A stretch of DNA of 26,884 nt from an uncultured Oscillospiraceae bacterium (GTDB taxonomy: Bacteria > Bacillota > Clostridia > Oscillospirales > Oscillospiraceae). Every line of letters starts with the position of its first letter. Position 1 is the first letter of the stretch. The translations under genes and the position numbers were made by a program. The DNA lies in contig CAKUJN010000023.1 of the NCBI GenBank assembly GCA_934661735.1, positions 1-26,884 of the forward strand. The letters run 5' to 3'. The notes under the pieces were generated by a model, which saw only the letters and a program-made list of their open reading frames with translations, made no database searches and was not told the origin of the DNA. Positions 15,128 through 21,573 of the stretch are shown here, piece by piece.

Positions 15128-15156
15128 ACTTTACCATGATAATGTGATAATGTAAA
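15128..15156 (-). promoter_or_regulatory. Promoter of transporter 2 operon
   Basis: On the minus strand, TTTACA (15156-15151), a 17-base spacer and TAAAGT (15133-15128). The spacer carries a tandem ATTATCA repeat, and the whole is flanked by TTTAC/GTAAA, a possible operator. Confidence 0.6.
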
Positions 15157-15248
15157 GAAGTAATACTGCATGAAGCTTTTTCCCGTTTCCCAGGAGGAAT
15201 TGTATAAAATACACAGAGTGCGGCGCCAGCCGCCGCCGGAAGCCGCTA

Positions 15249-15277
15249 TTGACATTTTCCTGAGAATCCGCTACAAT
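15249..15277 (+). promoter_or_regulatory. Promoter of the AbrB-like regulator and PLP enzyme
   Basis: A perfect TTGACA (15249-15254), 17 bases, then TACAAT (15272-15277), 48 bases before the ATG at 15326. Confidence 0.85.
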
Positions 15278-15325
15278 GCAAAAGTCATACAAGTAGGAAA
15301 TTCCAACACAGGAAAGGAGACTGCC

Positions 15326-15586
15326 ATGTCTGGGGGCAAGCATCTTCTGGGCCGGCCAAAGGGCTATCACATCTTCGGCACGGCGAAGGTCGGCGAAAAG
15401 GGCCAGATCGTCATTCCAAAGGAGGCTCGGACGCTGTTCCATGTGGAGGCTGGAGACACGCTTCTGATTCTGGGGGACGAAAAGAACGGCATTATTGTGA
15501 CCAAGCCCGACGTCATCCGCGACGCGGCGACAAAGGTCTTTGAAAATCTGAGAAGTGAAGAGGATACGCGCGATGGAGATTTATAA
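15326..15586 (+). CDS. AbrB/SpoVT-type DNA-binding protein
   Basis: An 86-residue protein with a swapped-hairpin AbrB/MazE domain: GTAKVGEKGQIVIPKEARTL (about residues 18-37), then GDTLLILGDEKNGIIVTKP. It should bind DNA as a dimer and act as a transcription regulator. The frame is open 52 codons further upstream, but AAAGGAG precedes the ATG at 15326 and a strong promoter lies in between, so the short form is right. Its last 14 bases overlap the PLP enzyme gene, suggesting coupled translation. It is divergent from transporter 2 and may control either neighbour or itself. It is not a toxin-antitoxin antidote here, since no toxin gene adjoins it. Confidence 0.85.
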   Translation: MSGGKHLLGRPKGYHIFGTAKVGEKGQIVIPKEARTLFHVEAGDTLLILGDEKNGIIVTKPDVIRDAATKVFENLRSEEDTRDGDL

Positions 15587-16859
15587 GATGTATGAATCGC
15601 TCGGCGTCAGCCGCGCGGTCTATGAATACGGCGAGCAGATACTCGACGGACTGAAGCCGCGCTTTGCGGCCATTGACGAAACGGCAGAGTACAATCAGGC
15701 AAAGGTCCTGCACGCAATGCACGAAAACCGCGTGGACGCGACGTGCTTTGCCGCTACGACGGGCTATGGCTATGACGATCTCGGCCGTGAAAAGCTGGAA
15801 AAGGTCTATGCGGCGGCGTTTCACACCGAGGCGGCGCTGGTCCGGCCGCAGATCACCTGCGGCACGCACGCGCTGGCCGTGGCGCTGAGCGCGAATCTGC
15901 TGCCGGAGGACGAGCTGTTAAGCCCCGTCGGCGCGCCGTATGACACGCTGGAGGAGGTCATTGGCATCCGCCCGTCAAAGTGCTCGCTCAGGGAATATGG
16001 CGTCCGCTACCGGCAGGTCGATCTGCTGGAAAACGGTGAATTTGACTATGAGGCCATCCGCGCCGCCATCGGCGAAAAAACGAAGCTCATCACCATCCAG
16101 CGCTCCAAGGGCTACGCCACGCGGCCGTCGTTCTCGGTGGAAAAAATCGGGCAGCTTATCGCGTTCTGCAAGCGGTGCAAGCCGGATGTAATCTGCATGG
16201 TCGACAACTGCTACGGCGAGTTTGTCGAGCGCATCGAGCCGTCGGATGTGGGCGCGGACATGATTGTCGGCAGCCTGATCAAAAACCCGGGCGGCGGGCT
16301 TGCGCCCATTGGCGGCTATATCTGCGGCCGCGCCGAGCTGGTCGAGCGCTGTGCCTACCGGCTCTCGGCCCCCGGCCTCGGACAGGAGGTCGGCGCGAAT
16401 CTCGGCATTCTGCCATCGTTCTATCAGGGCTTCTTCCTGTCGCCGACCGTCGTGGCGGGCGCGCTCAAGGGCGCAATCTTCGCCGCCGGCGTATATGAAC
16501 GGCTGGGCTTCCGCTGCATCCCCGACGCATCAGAGTCGCGCCACGACATCATTCAGGCCGTCGAGCTTGGCAGCGCGGAGCGGATGCTGGCGTTCTGCTC
16601 GGGCATTCAGGCCGCCGCACCGGTCGACAGCTATGTCACACCCGTGCCGTGGGCCATGCCCGGCTATGATTCCGAGGTCGTTATGGCCGCAGGTGCGTTT
16701 GTGCAGGGCTCGTCCATCGAGCTTTCGGCCGACGGCCCCATCCGCCCGCCCTACGCCGTCTACTTCCAGGGCGGCCTGACGTGGTATCACGCCAAGCTTG
16801 GCATTCTCATGAGCCTGCAAAGACTCGTCGAGGCCGGTCTGACGGCGCTTCCGCAGTAA
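15573..16859 (+). CDS. PLP-dependent enzyme of the methionine gamma-lyase / aluminium resistance family
   Basis: A 428-residue PLP enzyme of the family annotated as methionine gamma-lyase-like or aluminium resistance protein (YnbB type), related to the Cys/Met metabolism enzymes. The putative cofactor Lys is K237 in GSLIKNPGGG and the ring-contact Asp is D211 in MVDNCYGEF. The C-terminal part has the family's PVDSYVTPVPWAMPGYDSEVVMAAG region. The true reaction of this family is poorly established, so lyase activity on sulfur amino acids is only an inference. The ATG at 15573 overlaps the regulator gene by 14 bases and has AAGAGG upstream. An in-frame GTG at 15555 and an ATG at 15588 are possible alternative starts. 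Confidence 0.85.
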   Translation: MEIYKMYESLGVSRAVYEYGEQILDGLKPRFAAIDETAEYNQAKVLHAMHENRVDATCFAATTGYGYDDLGREKLEKVYAAAFHTEAALVRPQITCGTHALAVALSANLLPEDELLSPVGAPYDTLEEVIGIRPSKCSLREYGVRYRQVDLLENGEFDYEAIRAAIGEKTKLITIQRSKGYATRPSFSVEKIGQLIAFCKRCKPDVICMVDNCYGEFVERIEPSDVGADMIVGSLIKNPGGGLAPIGGYICGRAELVERCAYRLSAPGLGQEVGANLGILPSFYQGFFLSPTVVAGALKGAIFAAGVYERLGFRCIPDASESRHDIIQAVELGSAERMLAFCSGIQAAAPVDSYVTPVPWAMPGYDSEVVMAAGAFVQGSSIELSADGPIRPPYAVYFQGGLTWYHAKLGILMSLQRLVEAGLTALPQ

Positions 16860-16882
16860 CCGCCTTCGAAAAAGAAACGCGC

Positions 16883-16928
16883 GCTCTGACACGGATTTGT
16901 GTGCCGGACACACCGCAGCTTCTGTGCA
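16883..16928 (+). repeat. 46-base direct repeat, first copy
   Basis: Identical to 17054-17099 at 45 of 46 positions, differing only at position 16922. It contains a GTGTG/CACAC hairpin with loop CCGGA. The rest of the gap between copies holds a weaker echo of the flanking sequence near 16970-16990 but no gene. Confidence 0.85.
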
Positions 16929-17053
16929 GTGCAGAAAAGCGCTCCGGCAGTAAACACCTAAAAAGAAAGGAAAAGGCAGCTCGACAGCAGAACTATGCTG
17001 AATCGTGCTGTGACACCTGAAATTAATCTGAAAAACAGAAAAGGAGAAAGTCA

Positions 17054-17099
17054 GCTCTGACACGGATTTGTGTGCCGGACACACCGCAGCTTTTGTGCA
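17054..17099 (+). repeat. 46-base direct repeat, second copy
   Basis: The second copy begins 171 bases after the first. Both are preceded by purine-rich runs ending in GAAA. The gap 16860-17216 holds these copies, a hairpin at 17118-17148 and no gene I can support. Confidence 0.85.
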
Positions 17100-17117
17100 A
17101 GGCAAGAAAAAGCCGCA

Positions 17118-17148
17118 GCAAATCCTGCCGGATTTGCGAGGATTTTTT
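17118..17148 (+). terminator. Probable terminator or attenuator ahead of the EamA transporter gene
   Basis: GCAAATCC/GGATTTGC with loop TGCC, then GAGGA and six Ts. The T-run is set back five bases, so efficiency is uncertain. It would end transcripts from the AbrB/PLP operon or attenuate the transporter gene. Confidence 0.5.
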
Positions 17149-17216
17149 CGCCGCATGGCGCAAAAGATGCAAGTGTACGGCGTGCAAAGGCGGGGCAGTG
17201 CTGACGAAAAACAAAC

Positions 17217-18137
17217 ATGTGGTTTTGGTTGGCAATTATTACGCTTTTATGCTGGAGCGGCTCTGACCTTTTTTCAAAAATCGGCTGCCGCGGCGAGGAC
17301 AGGTATGCACATTTCAAAATGGTCATCGCCGTGGGCGCGGTCATGGGCCTGCATGCGGCGTATGAGATCTTTATCGGCGGCGCGGTTGTGACGTGGCAGG
17401 TAATCTGGACATATCTGCCGGTGTCGCTTCTGTACATCGGCTCGATGACGCTGGGCTATGTCGGCCTGCGGTATATTGAGCTTTCCATCTCTTCGCCGAT
17501 CTGTAATTCCTCCGGCGCGCTGGTCGCGGTGCTGTGTCTGATCACCGGCACGCTGGACGAGAGCATTCAGGGCGCGACGCGCTGGGCGGTGATCGGCGCG
17601 GTGGCGCTGGTCTGCATCGGCGTAATCGGCCTCGGCGTGGTCGAGTCGACCGAGGACGACGAGCTGCGCCGCGCGCGGCAGGAGGCGTCAAACTACCGCT
17701 ATGCCAAATCGTGGCTGGCGCTGTGTCTGCCGGTGGCGTACTGTCTGCTGGACGCGGCGGGAACATTTGCCGACTCGCTGGTGCTGGAAACGCTGGACGA
17801 AGCGTCGGCCAACGCCGCGTATGAGCTGACGTTCCTGTTTGCGGGCGTATGCTCCTTCATTTACGTCGTGTTCATCCGGCGGCAGAAGCTTATCGCCAGA
17901 CAGGAGGCGCCGAAATACATCGGTGCGGCGTTTGAAACCGCGGGACAGTTCGCGTATATCTACGCCATCGGCGATAAGGCGCATGTGGCGCTGGCCGCGC
18001 CGATCATCTCGGCATACTGCGTCGCGTCGGTCGTGTGGAGCCGCATTTTCCTGAAGGAAAAGCTCTCGTGGAAGCATTACGCCATGATCGGTCTTGTCGT
18101 TTGCGGCATTGTCATCCTCGGCGTGTTCGATATCTGA
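17217..18137 (+). CDS. EamA/DMT family transporter
   Basis: A 306-residue integral membrane protein with about ten hydrophobic segments arranged as two EamA-type halves (about residues 1-145 and 160-306). Each half ends with the usual small-residue helix followed by a charged or short loop, for example FLKEKLSWKHYAMIGLVVCGIVILGV at the C-terminus. Members move metabolites such as amino acids or nucleotide precursors across the cytoplasmic membrane; the substrate is not predictable. A charged linker (ESTEDDELRRARQEASN) joins the halves. The ATG at 17217 is the only start, since a stop lies five codons upstream in frame. No good Shine-Dalgarno is seen, which is unusual in this window. It ends at strong terminators. 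Confidence 0.85.
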   Translation: MWFWLAIITLLCWSGSDLFSKIGCRGEDRYAHFKMVIAVGAVMGLHAAYEIFIGGAVVTWQVIWTYLPVSLLYIGSMTLGYVGLRYIELSISSPICNSSGALVAVLCLITGTLDESIQGATRWAVIGAVALVCIGVIGLGVVESTEDDELRRARQEASNYRYAKSWLALCLPVAYCLLDAAGTFADSLVLETLDEASANAAYELTFLFAGVCSFIYVVFIRRQKLIARQEAPKYIGAAFETAGQFAYIYAIGDKAHVALAAPIISAYCVASVVWSRIFLKEKLSWKHYAMIGLVVCGIVILGVFDI

Positions 18138-18143
18138 TTGCAC

Positions 18144-18180
18144 AAAGGCCGGCCCCTCGCAAAGCGGAGGGCCGGTCTTT
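18144..18180. terminator. Bidirectional terminator after the EamA gene
   Basis: AAAG and CTTT close a CCGGCCC/GGGCCGG stem (one G-T pair) with a partly paired CTCGC/GCGGAG top. It serves the transporter gene, with TTT following on the plus strand. Confidence 0.8.
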
Positions 18181-18203
18181 AAGTCGGGTTGGCGCCGGAT
18201 GCA

Positions 18204-18230
18204 AATCGGACAGGCATTGCCTGTCCGATT
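18204..18230. terminator. Second hairpin between the convergent EamA and lipoprotein genes
   Basis: A near-perfect palindrome, AATCGGACAGG/CCTGTCCGATT (11 bp), with a five-base loop, directly past the small lipoprotein gene on the minus strand. It probably terminates that gene, though its T-run is short. Confidence 0.65.
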
Positions 18231-18236
18231 CTTATA

Positions 18237-18656
18237 TCAGCCGCTGCCCCAGGTCATCAGTTCCCACGCGCCGACGTCGGTGCGCGCCAGATACCACGAC
18301 CAGTCGTAAATCCGATTCGGATTCCACGCTCCGCCGCCGTTTTTCGGTGAACGGAAGCTGCTTGCAAAGACGATACACTGCGTGAACGGATCGCCGGTGC
18401 TGTCGCTGCCGCGCAGATCATTCATCTGCCCGATGCTTTTGCTGCACGCGTCGTCCGATATATAGCAGAGGCTGTAAAGCTCACAGCCGTCCCATTTGCC
18501 GAATTCGTCCCTGATGATCTGAATCGCGGCGTCCATGTCCGCCTTTGAATAGACTGCGGACGTGCCGTAGTCGATTTTCACACCGGACGTCCTTCCGCAG
18601 CCGCTCAGCGCAGACAGGCAGAGCAGCGTGAGAAAAACGGCAGCTGCTTTTTTCAT
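18237..18656 (-). CDS. Small lipoprotein of unknown function
   Basis: A 139-residue protein. A lipoprotein signal (MKKAAAVFLTLLCLSALSGC) ends at Cys20. The mature part has a SKADMDAAIQIIRDEF helix, a conserved-looking GCELYSLCYISDD strand and a C-terminal DWSWYLARTDVGAWELMTWG pattern. I have seen that ending in many uncharacterised Clostridia secreted proteins but cannot name the family with certainty. It begins 25 bases after the larger lipoprotein gene with a strong AGGAGG, so the two form an operon and are likely to work at the same cell-surface site. No catalytic motif is visible. Confidence 0.75.
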   Translation of the reverse strand: MKKAAAVFLTLLCLSALSGCGRTSGVKIDYGTSAVYSKADMDAAIQIIRDEFGKWDGCELYSLCYISDDACSKSIGQMNDLRGSDSTGDPFTQCIVFASSFRSPKNGGGAWNPNRIYDWSWYLARTDVGAWELMTWGSG

Positions 18657-18681
18657 CACGACCTCCTGTTTCCGCGTTTTT

Positions 18682-20190
18682 TCAGCCGGCATAGATCAGA
18701 TTCTCAAAATAATCCTCGTCCTTTTCGCCGTCGATGCGCCAGACGCACCAGTCATTTTCATCCGTGTTTTCCTCCAGCTGAATCCAGCCCTGCATACCGG
18801 AATCCGTGCGGAAATAGACGCGGTCGGTCGCATCCATGGCGGTCACGGTCAGCTTTGTGCCGGCGGCGAGCGTCACGCTCTTCCCGCCGGAGAACGCCGG
18901 CAGCGCCTTTTTGACGGTAAGCAGCTGTCCGTCGGTACAGACCCAGTCCTGCGCGGGCGCGGGAGAGAGCGTTCCGTCACGCTCGGCGGTATAGCTCTGC
19001 GTGACATAGTGGCTTCCCAGACGGTGCGTACAGGTTTTCAGCGTCAGAGCCTGATTCGCAATGGAGACGATTTCACCGTTGATGGAAGCGTTGGCCCTTT
19101 CAAAATCGCCGGTGCGGATATCTCCGCAGAACAGTACCGGTTCCAGTTCGTTTCTGCCCAGCTTCCAGCCCTGCGTTACATAGTCGTCGCTGGCAAAATC
19201 ACCGCTGAGATAAACCTCGGCGCGGTCGTCCCCGTCCAGATCGGCCATCCACAGGCGCGGCTGGAAGCTCACGCCGTTTTCGGCGTCATAGAACACGTCG
19301 CCGCAGACAATGCGCACAGCGTAGGAAAGATTGCCGGATTCATCGGTCAGGCGCAGAAGCTGGATACTGTTTTTCCGGCCGTTGCCGTCGATATCACAGT
19401 GGTATTCCGCCGCAATCTGCGTCTTTTCAACCGCAAAGCCGAAGAAGCTCTCAAAGCTGTATGGCTCGGTCTCCGGCAGCTCGGCCTCGTCCAGTGCCCA
19501 GCCGGTATCCATGTCCGCGGTGATTTCCACAGGGCGGATTTTTTCGCGGAAGCTGACAAGGCTGCACCATTCGCTGGCATTCCCGTCGGTGTAGAATTTC
19601 TGCGTCAGGATCAGGCGGAAATCGCGCTCGCCGAACTCGTCCTCCCAGCTGACGGCCAGATCCGGCGCGCTGAGCGGCACGTCAACCTGAAGCTCCAGCA
19701 CGTCGCCGGCCTCTACCCGCTCGACAGTATGCAGCGTTTCCAGGATATCATACGTTTCATAGGTGCTGTCATAGCCGTCGCCGCAGACATTCAGCAGTCC
19801 CACGCGCTCAATGCGCACGTCGTCAAGCGGCAGCTGCGCCGTCAGCTGAATGATCACGCCGTTCGGGTCGATCACGACGGTGTCGTCGGTGCGCTCAACG
19901 CGGCTGACCCAGCGGCCGGTAAACGGCTCGACGACGGGGGCCTCGACCTTTGGCTCCTCCTCCGCCGGTTCTTCAGGCGTCTCCGGTTCGTCCGACGGCT
20001 GTGCCGGCACATCGGGCGTCTCGGGCTGGGTATCCGGCTCCGTGGGCGTTTCATCCTTCGTCTCCGGCTGCTGCGCGGCGATTTCCGGCGTTTCCTCCGG
20101 CTGCATGTCGGGCTTCTCGGACGGCTCCTGACAGGCGCAGAGCAGCAGCGTCAGCGCCAGCAGCAGCGGCAGTATCCGCAGTTTTTTCAT
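18682..20190 (-). CDS. Large lipoprotein with acidic Pro/Glu linker, repeat-like Asp-rich segments and a C-terminal SH3-like region
   Basis: A 502-residue surface lipoprotein; the signal ends at Cys20 (LLLCAC). Residues 21 to about 88 are a low-complexity Glu/Pro/Thr tether. The next region (about 90-225) is a beta-rich domain I do not recognise. Two Asp-rich segments, DIDGNGRKN and ADLDGDDRAEVY, resemble calcium-binding FG-GAP or EF-hand-like loops. The last 80 residues (KALPAFSGG...VYFRTDSGMQGWIQLEE) look like a bacterial SH3 domain, which often contacts cell wall or peptides. Its role is unknown; a cell-wall-associated sensor or scaffold is a guess. AGGAGG precedes the ATG, and a TTGACA promoter lies at 20283-20311 with an inverted repeat around the -10. 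It is the first gene of a two-gene operon. Confidence 0.8.
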   Translation of the reverse strand: MKKLRILPLLLALTLLLCACQEPSEKPDMQPEETPEIAAQQPETKDETPTEPDTQPETPDVPAQPSDEPETPEEPAEEEPKVEAPVVEPFTGRWVSRVERTDDTVVIDPNGVIIQLTAQLPLDDVRIERVGLLNVCGDGYDSTYETYDILETLHTVERVEAGDVLELQVDVPLSAPDLAVSWEDEFGERDFRLILTQKFYTDGNASEWCSLVSFREKIRPVEITADMDTGWALDEAELPETEPYSFESFFGFAVEKTQIAAEYHCDIDGNGRKNSIQLLRLTDESGNLSYAVRIVCGDVFYDAENGVSFQPRLWMADLDGDDRAEVYLSGDFASDDYVTQGWKLGRNELEPVLFCGDIRTGDFERANASINGEIVSIANQALTLKTCTHRLGSHYVTQSYTAERDGTLSPAPAQDWVCTDGQLLTVKKALPAFSGGKSVTLAAGTKLTVTAMDATDRVYFRTDSGMQGWIQLEENTDENDWCVWRIDGEKDEDYFENLIYAG

Positions 20191-20282
20191 GGCATATCCT
20201 CCTGTTTATGTGCGTAGGTGTCAATTCCCTCTGTCTGTTTGACGTACCGGCGCGCGGCGGGTTCCGTGCGCCTTCTGTCTCC

Positions 20283-20311
20283 AGAATAGGCGCACGCGCG
20301 CCGGATGTCAA
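20283..20311 (-). promoter_or_regulatory. Promoter of the lipoprotein operon with flanking inverted repeat
   Basis: On the minus strand, a perfect TTGACA (20311-20306), 17 bases, then TATTCT (20288-20283). GTGCGCC (20266-20272) and GGCGCAC (20289-20295) form a 7-bp inverted repeat enclosing the -10, a possible operator or 5' hairpin. Confidence 0.65.
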
Positions 20312-20374
20312 GAAACCGGCCGGAGAATTCAGAAAAATTCAGAATTTCCGATATGCGGACGCCGTCTCCGGACA

Positions 20375-20404
20375 GTGGCATTTTCTGCGTTTTTATGCTA
20401 TAAT
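20375..20404 (+). promoter_or_regulatory. Promoter of the ATC hydrolase-like gene
   Basis: GTGGCA (20375-20380), 18 bases, then TATAAT (20399-20404), with an extended -10 (TGCTATAAT), 40 bases before the ATG. Confidence 0.7.
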
Positions 20405-20444
20405 TCGGGCAACGCAAATCCACTCTCGGGGAGGAACCGGAACG

Positions 20445-21029
20445 ATGAATACAAAGCGGCAGAAGCAGATCAGGGCATTTTTGCTTGCGGAATTCGGCGA
20501 GAAACGCGGCGGCGCGCTGTCTGACCGGCAGGCGGAAACGCTCGGCACGCTGATTGAAAATGAAACCGGCAAATCGGAAGCGCAGATGAAAACGCTTGCG
20601 CAGACGATCCTGCCCACAATCGCGCTGTACAAGGCGCTGTCCGCGGAGGGATTCCCGGAAGCGGACGCATACGCGTATGTACGGAAATACATGCTGGAAA
20701 CGGTCGCGGCGGAAAAGCACGCGTCCACGGCAAAAATGGAGGCTGTGCCCGGATTTTTTGCGATTTACCGGCATTTTTTCCTGAAAATCATGCGCACAAG
20801 CGACCTGTGGGAAAGCACGCAGGCCGGCGGCAGGGATTTCTTTGACGTTACGATCAGAAAATGCCTCTGGCATACGGCCTGTGCGGAAAACGGCTGTGCA
20901 GAGCTCTGTCATCTGTTCTGCGACGCCGACGACGTGAGCTACGGCGGGCTGCGGAAGCTGGGCTTTACGCGGACAAAAACACTGGGCCGCGGCGGCGACT
21001 GCTGCGATTTTCATTTCTTCCGGAAATAG
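20445..21029 (+). CDS. L-2-amino-thiazoline-4-carboxylic acid hydrolase family protein
   Basis: A 194-residue protein. The C-terminal half has the family pattern: a Cys-rich CLWHTACAENGCAELCHLFCDADD stretch, then a GLRKLGFTRTKTLGRGGDCCDFHF ending. The N-terminal half is helical and variable. The named activity (ring opening of amino-thiazoline carboxylate on the way to cysteine) is known from few members, and many gut Clostridia relatives are untested, so the substrate is uncertain. The start is supported by GGGGAGGA nine bases upstream and by the promoter at 20375-20404. It is a single-gene transcript ending at 21040-21077 and is divergent from the lipoprotein operon. Confidence 0.75.
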   Translation: MNTKRQKQIRAFLLAEFGEKRGGALSDRQAETLGTLIENETGKSEAQMKTLAQTILPTIALYKALSAEGFPEADAYAYVRKYMLETVAAEKHASTAKMEAVPGFFAIYRHFFLKIMRTSDLWESTQAGGRDFFDVTIRKCLWHTACAENGCAELCHLFCDADDVSYGGLRKLGFTRTKTLGRGGDCCDFHFFRK

Positions 21030-21039
21030 CGGGTTGTAC

Positions 21040-21077
21040 AAAAATCCTCCGTATGACGGGTCATACGGAGGATTTTT
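21040..21077. terminator. Bidirectional terminator between the ATC hydrolase-like and ferredoxin genes
   Basis: A perfect 18-bp stem, AAAAATCCTCCGTATGAC / GTCATACGGAGGATTTTT, with a two-base loop and T-runs on both strands. It shares the CCGTATGAC core with the terminator at 8004-8036. Confidence 0.9.
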
Positions 21078-21100
21078 CTGCGTGAAGTGCGCATTTCTGC

Positions 21101-21568
21101 TTATTTTCTCAGAATTCCGCGCAGATCAAGGATCGAGCCGCGCGGGCATCTGATCAGGCACTGGCCGCAGGCGAGGCAGTAGCGCTCGTCGATCTGCGAC
21201 AGATTGTCCACAACGCTGATCGCGCCGGCGGGACATGCCTTCGCGCAAAGGCCGCAGGCAATGCAGCTGACCTCGCATTGGGTGCGCGCGTCCTTTCCCG
21301 CGTCGTGGTTTGCGCACGCAACGACAATCGGCTGAAGCCGGTCATGGACGCGGATCACGCCGCGCGGACACTCTCTGGCGCATTTGCCGCAGCCGAGGCA
21401 TTTCGCGGGATTGACCTCCGCCACGCCGGCGGAGTTGATCTCGATGGCCTCAAACGGGCAGACGCTGACGCACACGCCGCATGCGACGCAGCCATACCGG
21501 CACGCCGCCGTGGCGCGGCAGCCGCCGTTACAGGCGATATACGCGGTGTTTTTCGACAGCTTTTTCAT
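21101..21568 (-). CDS. RnfB-like polyferredoxin with four [4Fe-4S] motifs
   Basis: A 155-residue ferredoxin. Four CxxCxxCxxxCP motifs (CVACGVCVSVCP, CLGCGKCARECP, CIACGLCAKACP, CLACGQCLIRCP) indicate four [4Fe-4S] clusters. The order and spacing, with the opening AYIACNGGCRATAACRYGC, match the C-terminal part of RnfB, but the RnfB membrane helix and first cluster domain are absent. It likely accepts electrons from, or passes them to, the molybdenum hydroxylase, whose gene ends just upstream and overlaps the alternative ATG at 21580. I prefer the ATG at 21568 (GGTGAG four bases away), because AAAGGA is only one base from the earlier ATG. Cytoplasmic. Confidence 0.85.
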   Translation of the reverse strand: MKKLSKNTAYIACNGGCRATAACRYGCVACGVCVSVCPFEAIEINSAGVAEVNPAKCLGCGKCARECPRGVIRVHDRLQPIVVACANHDAGKDARTQCEVSCIACGLCAKACPAGAISVVDNLSQIDERYCLACGQCLIRCPRGSILDLRGILRK

Positions 21569-21573
21569 GGCGC

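Noticed and set aside
15170..15325. N-terminal extension of the AbrB-like protein by 52 codons
   Set aside because: A near-consensus promoter and an AAAGGAG site lie inside this extension, and the added sequence does not resemble the family.
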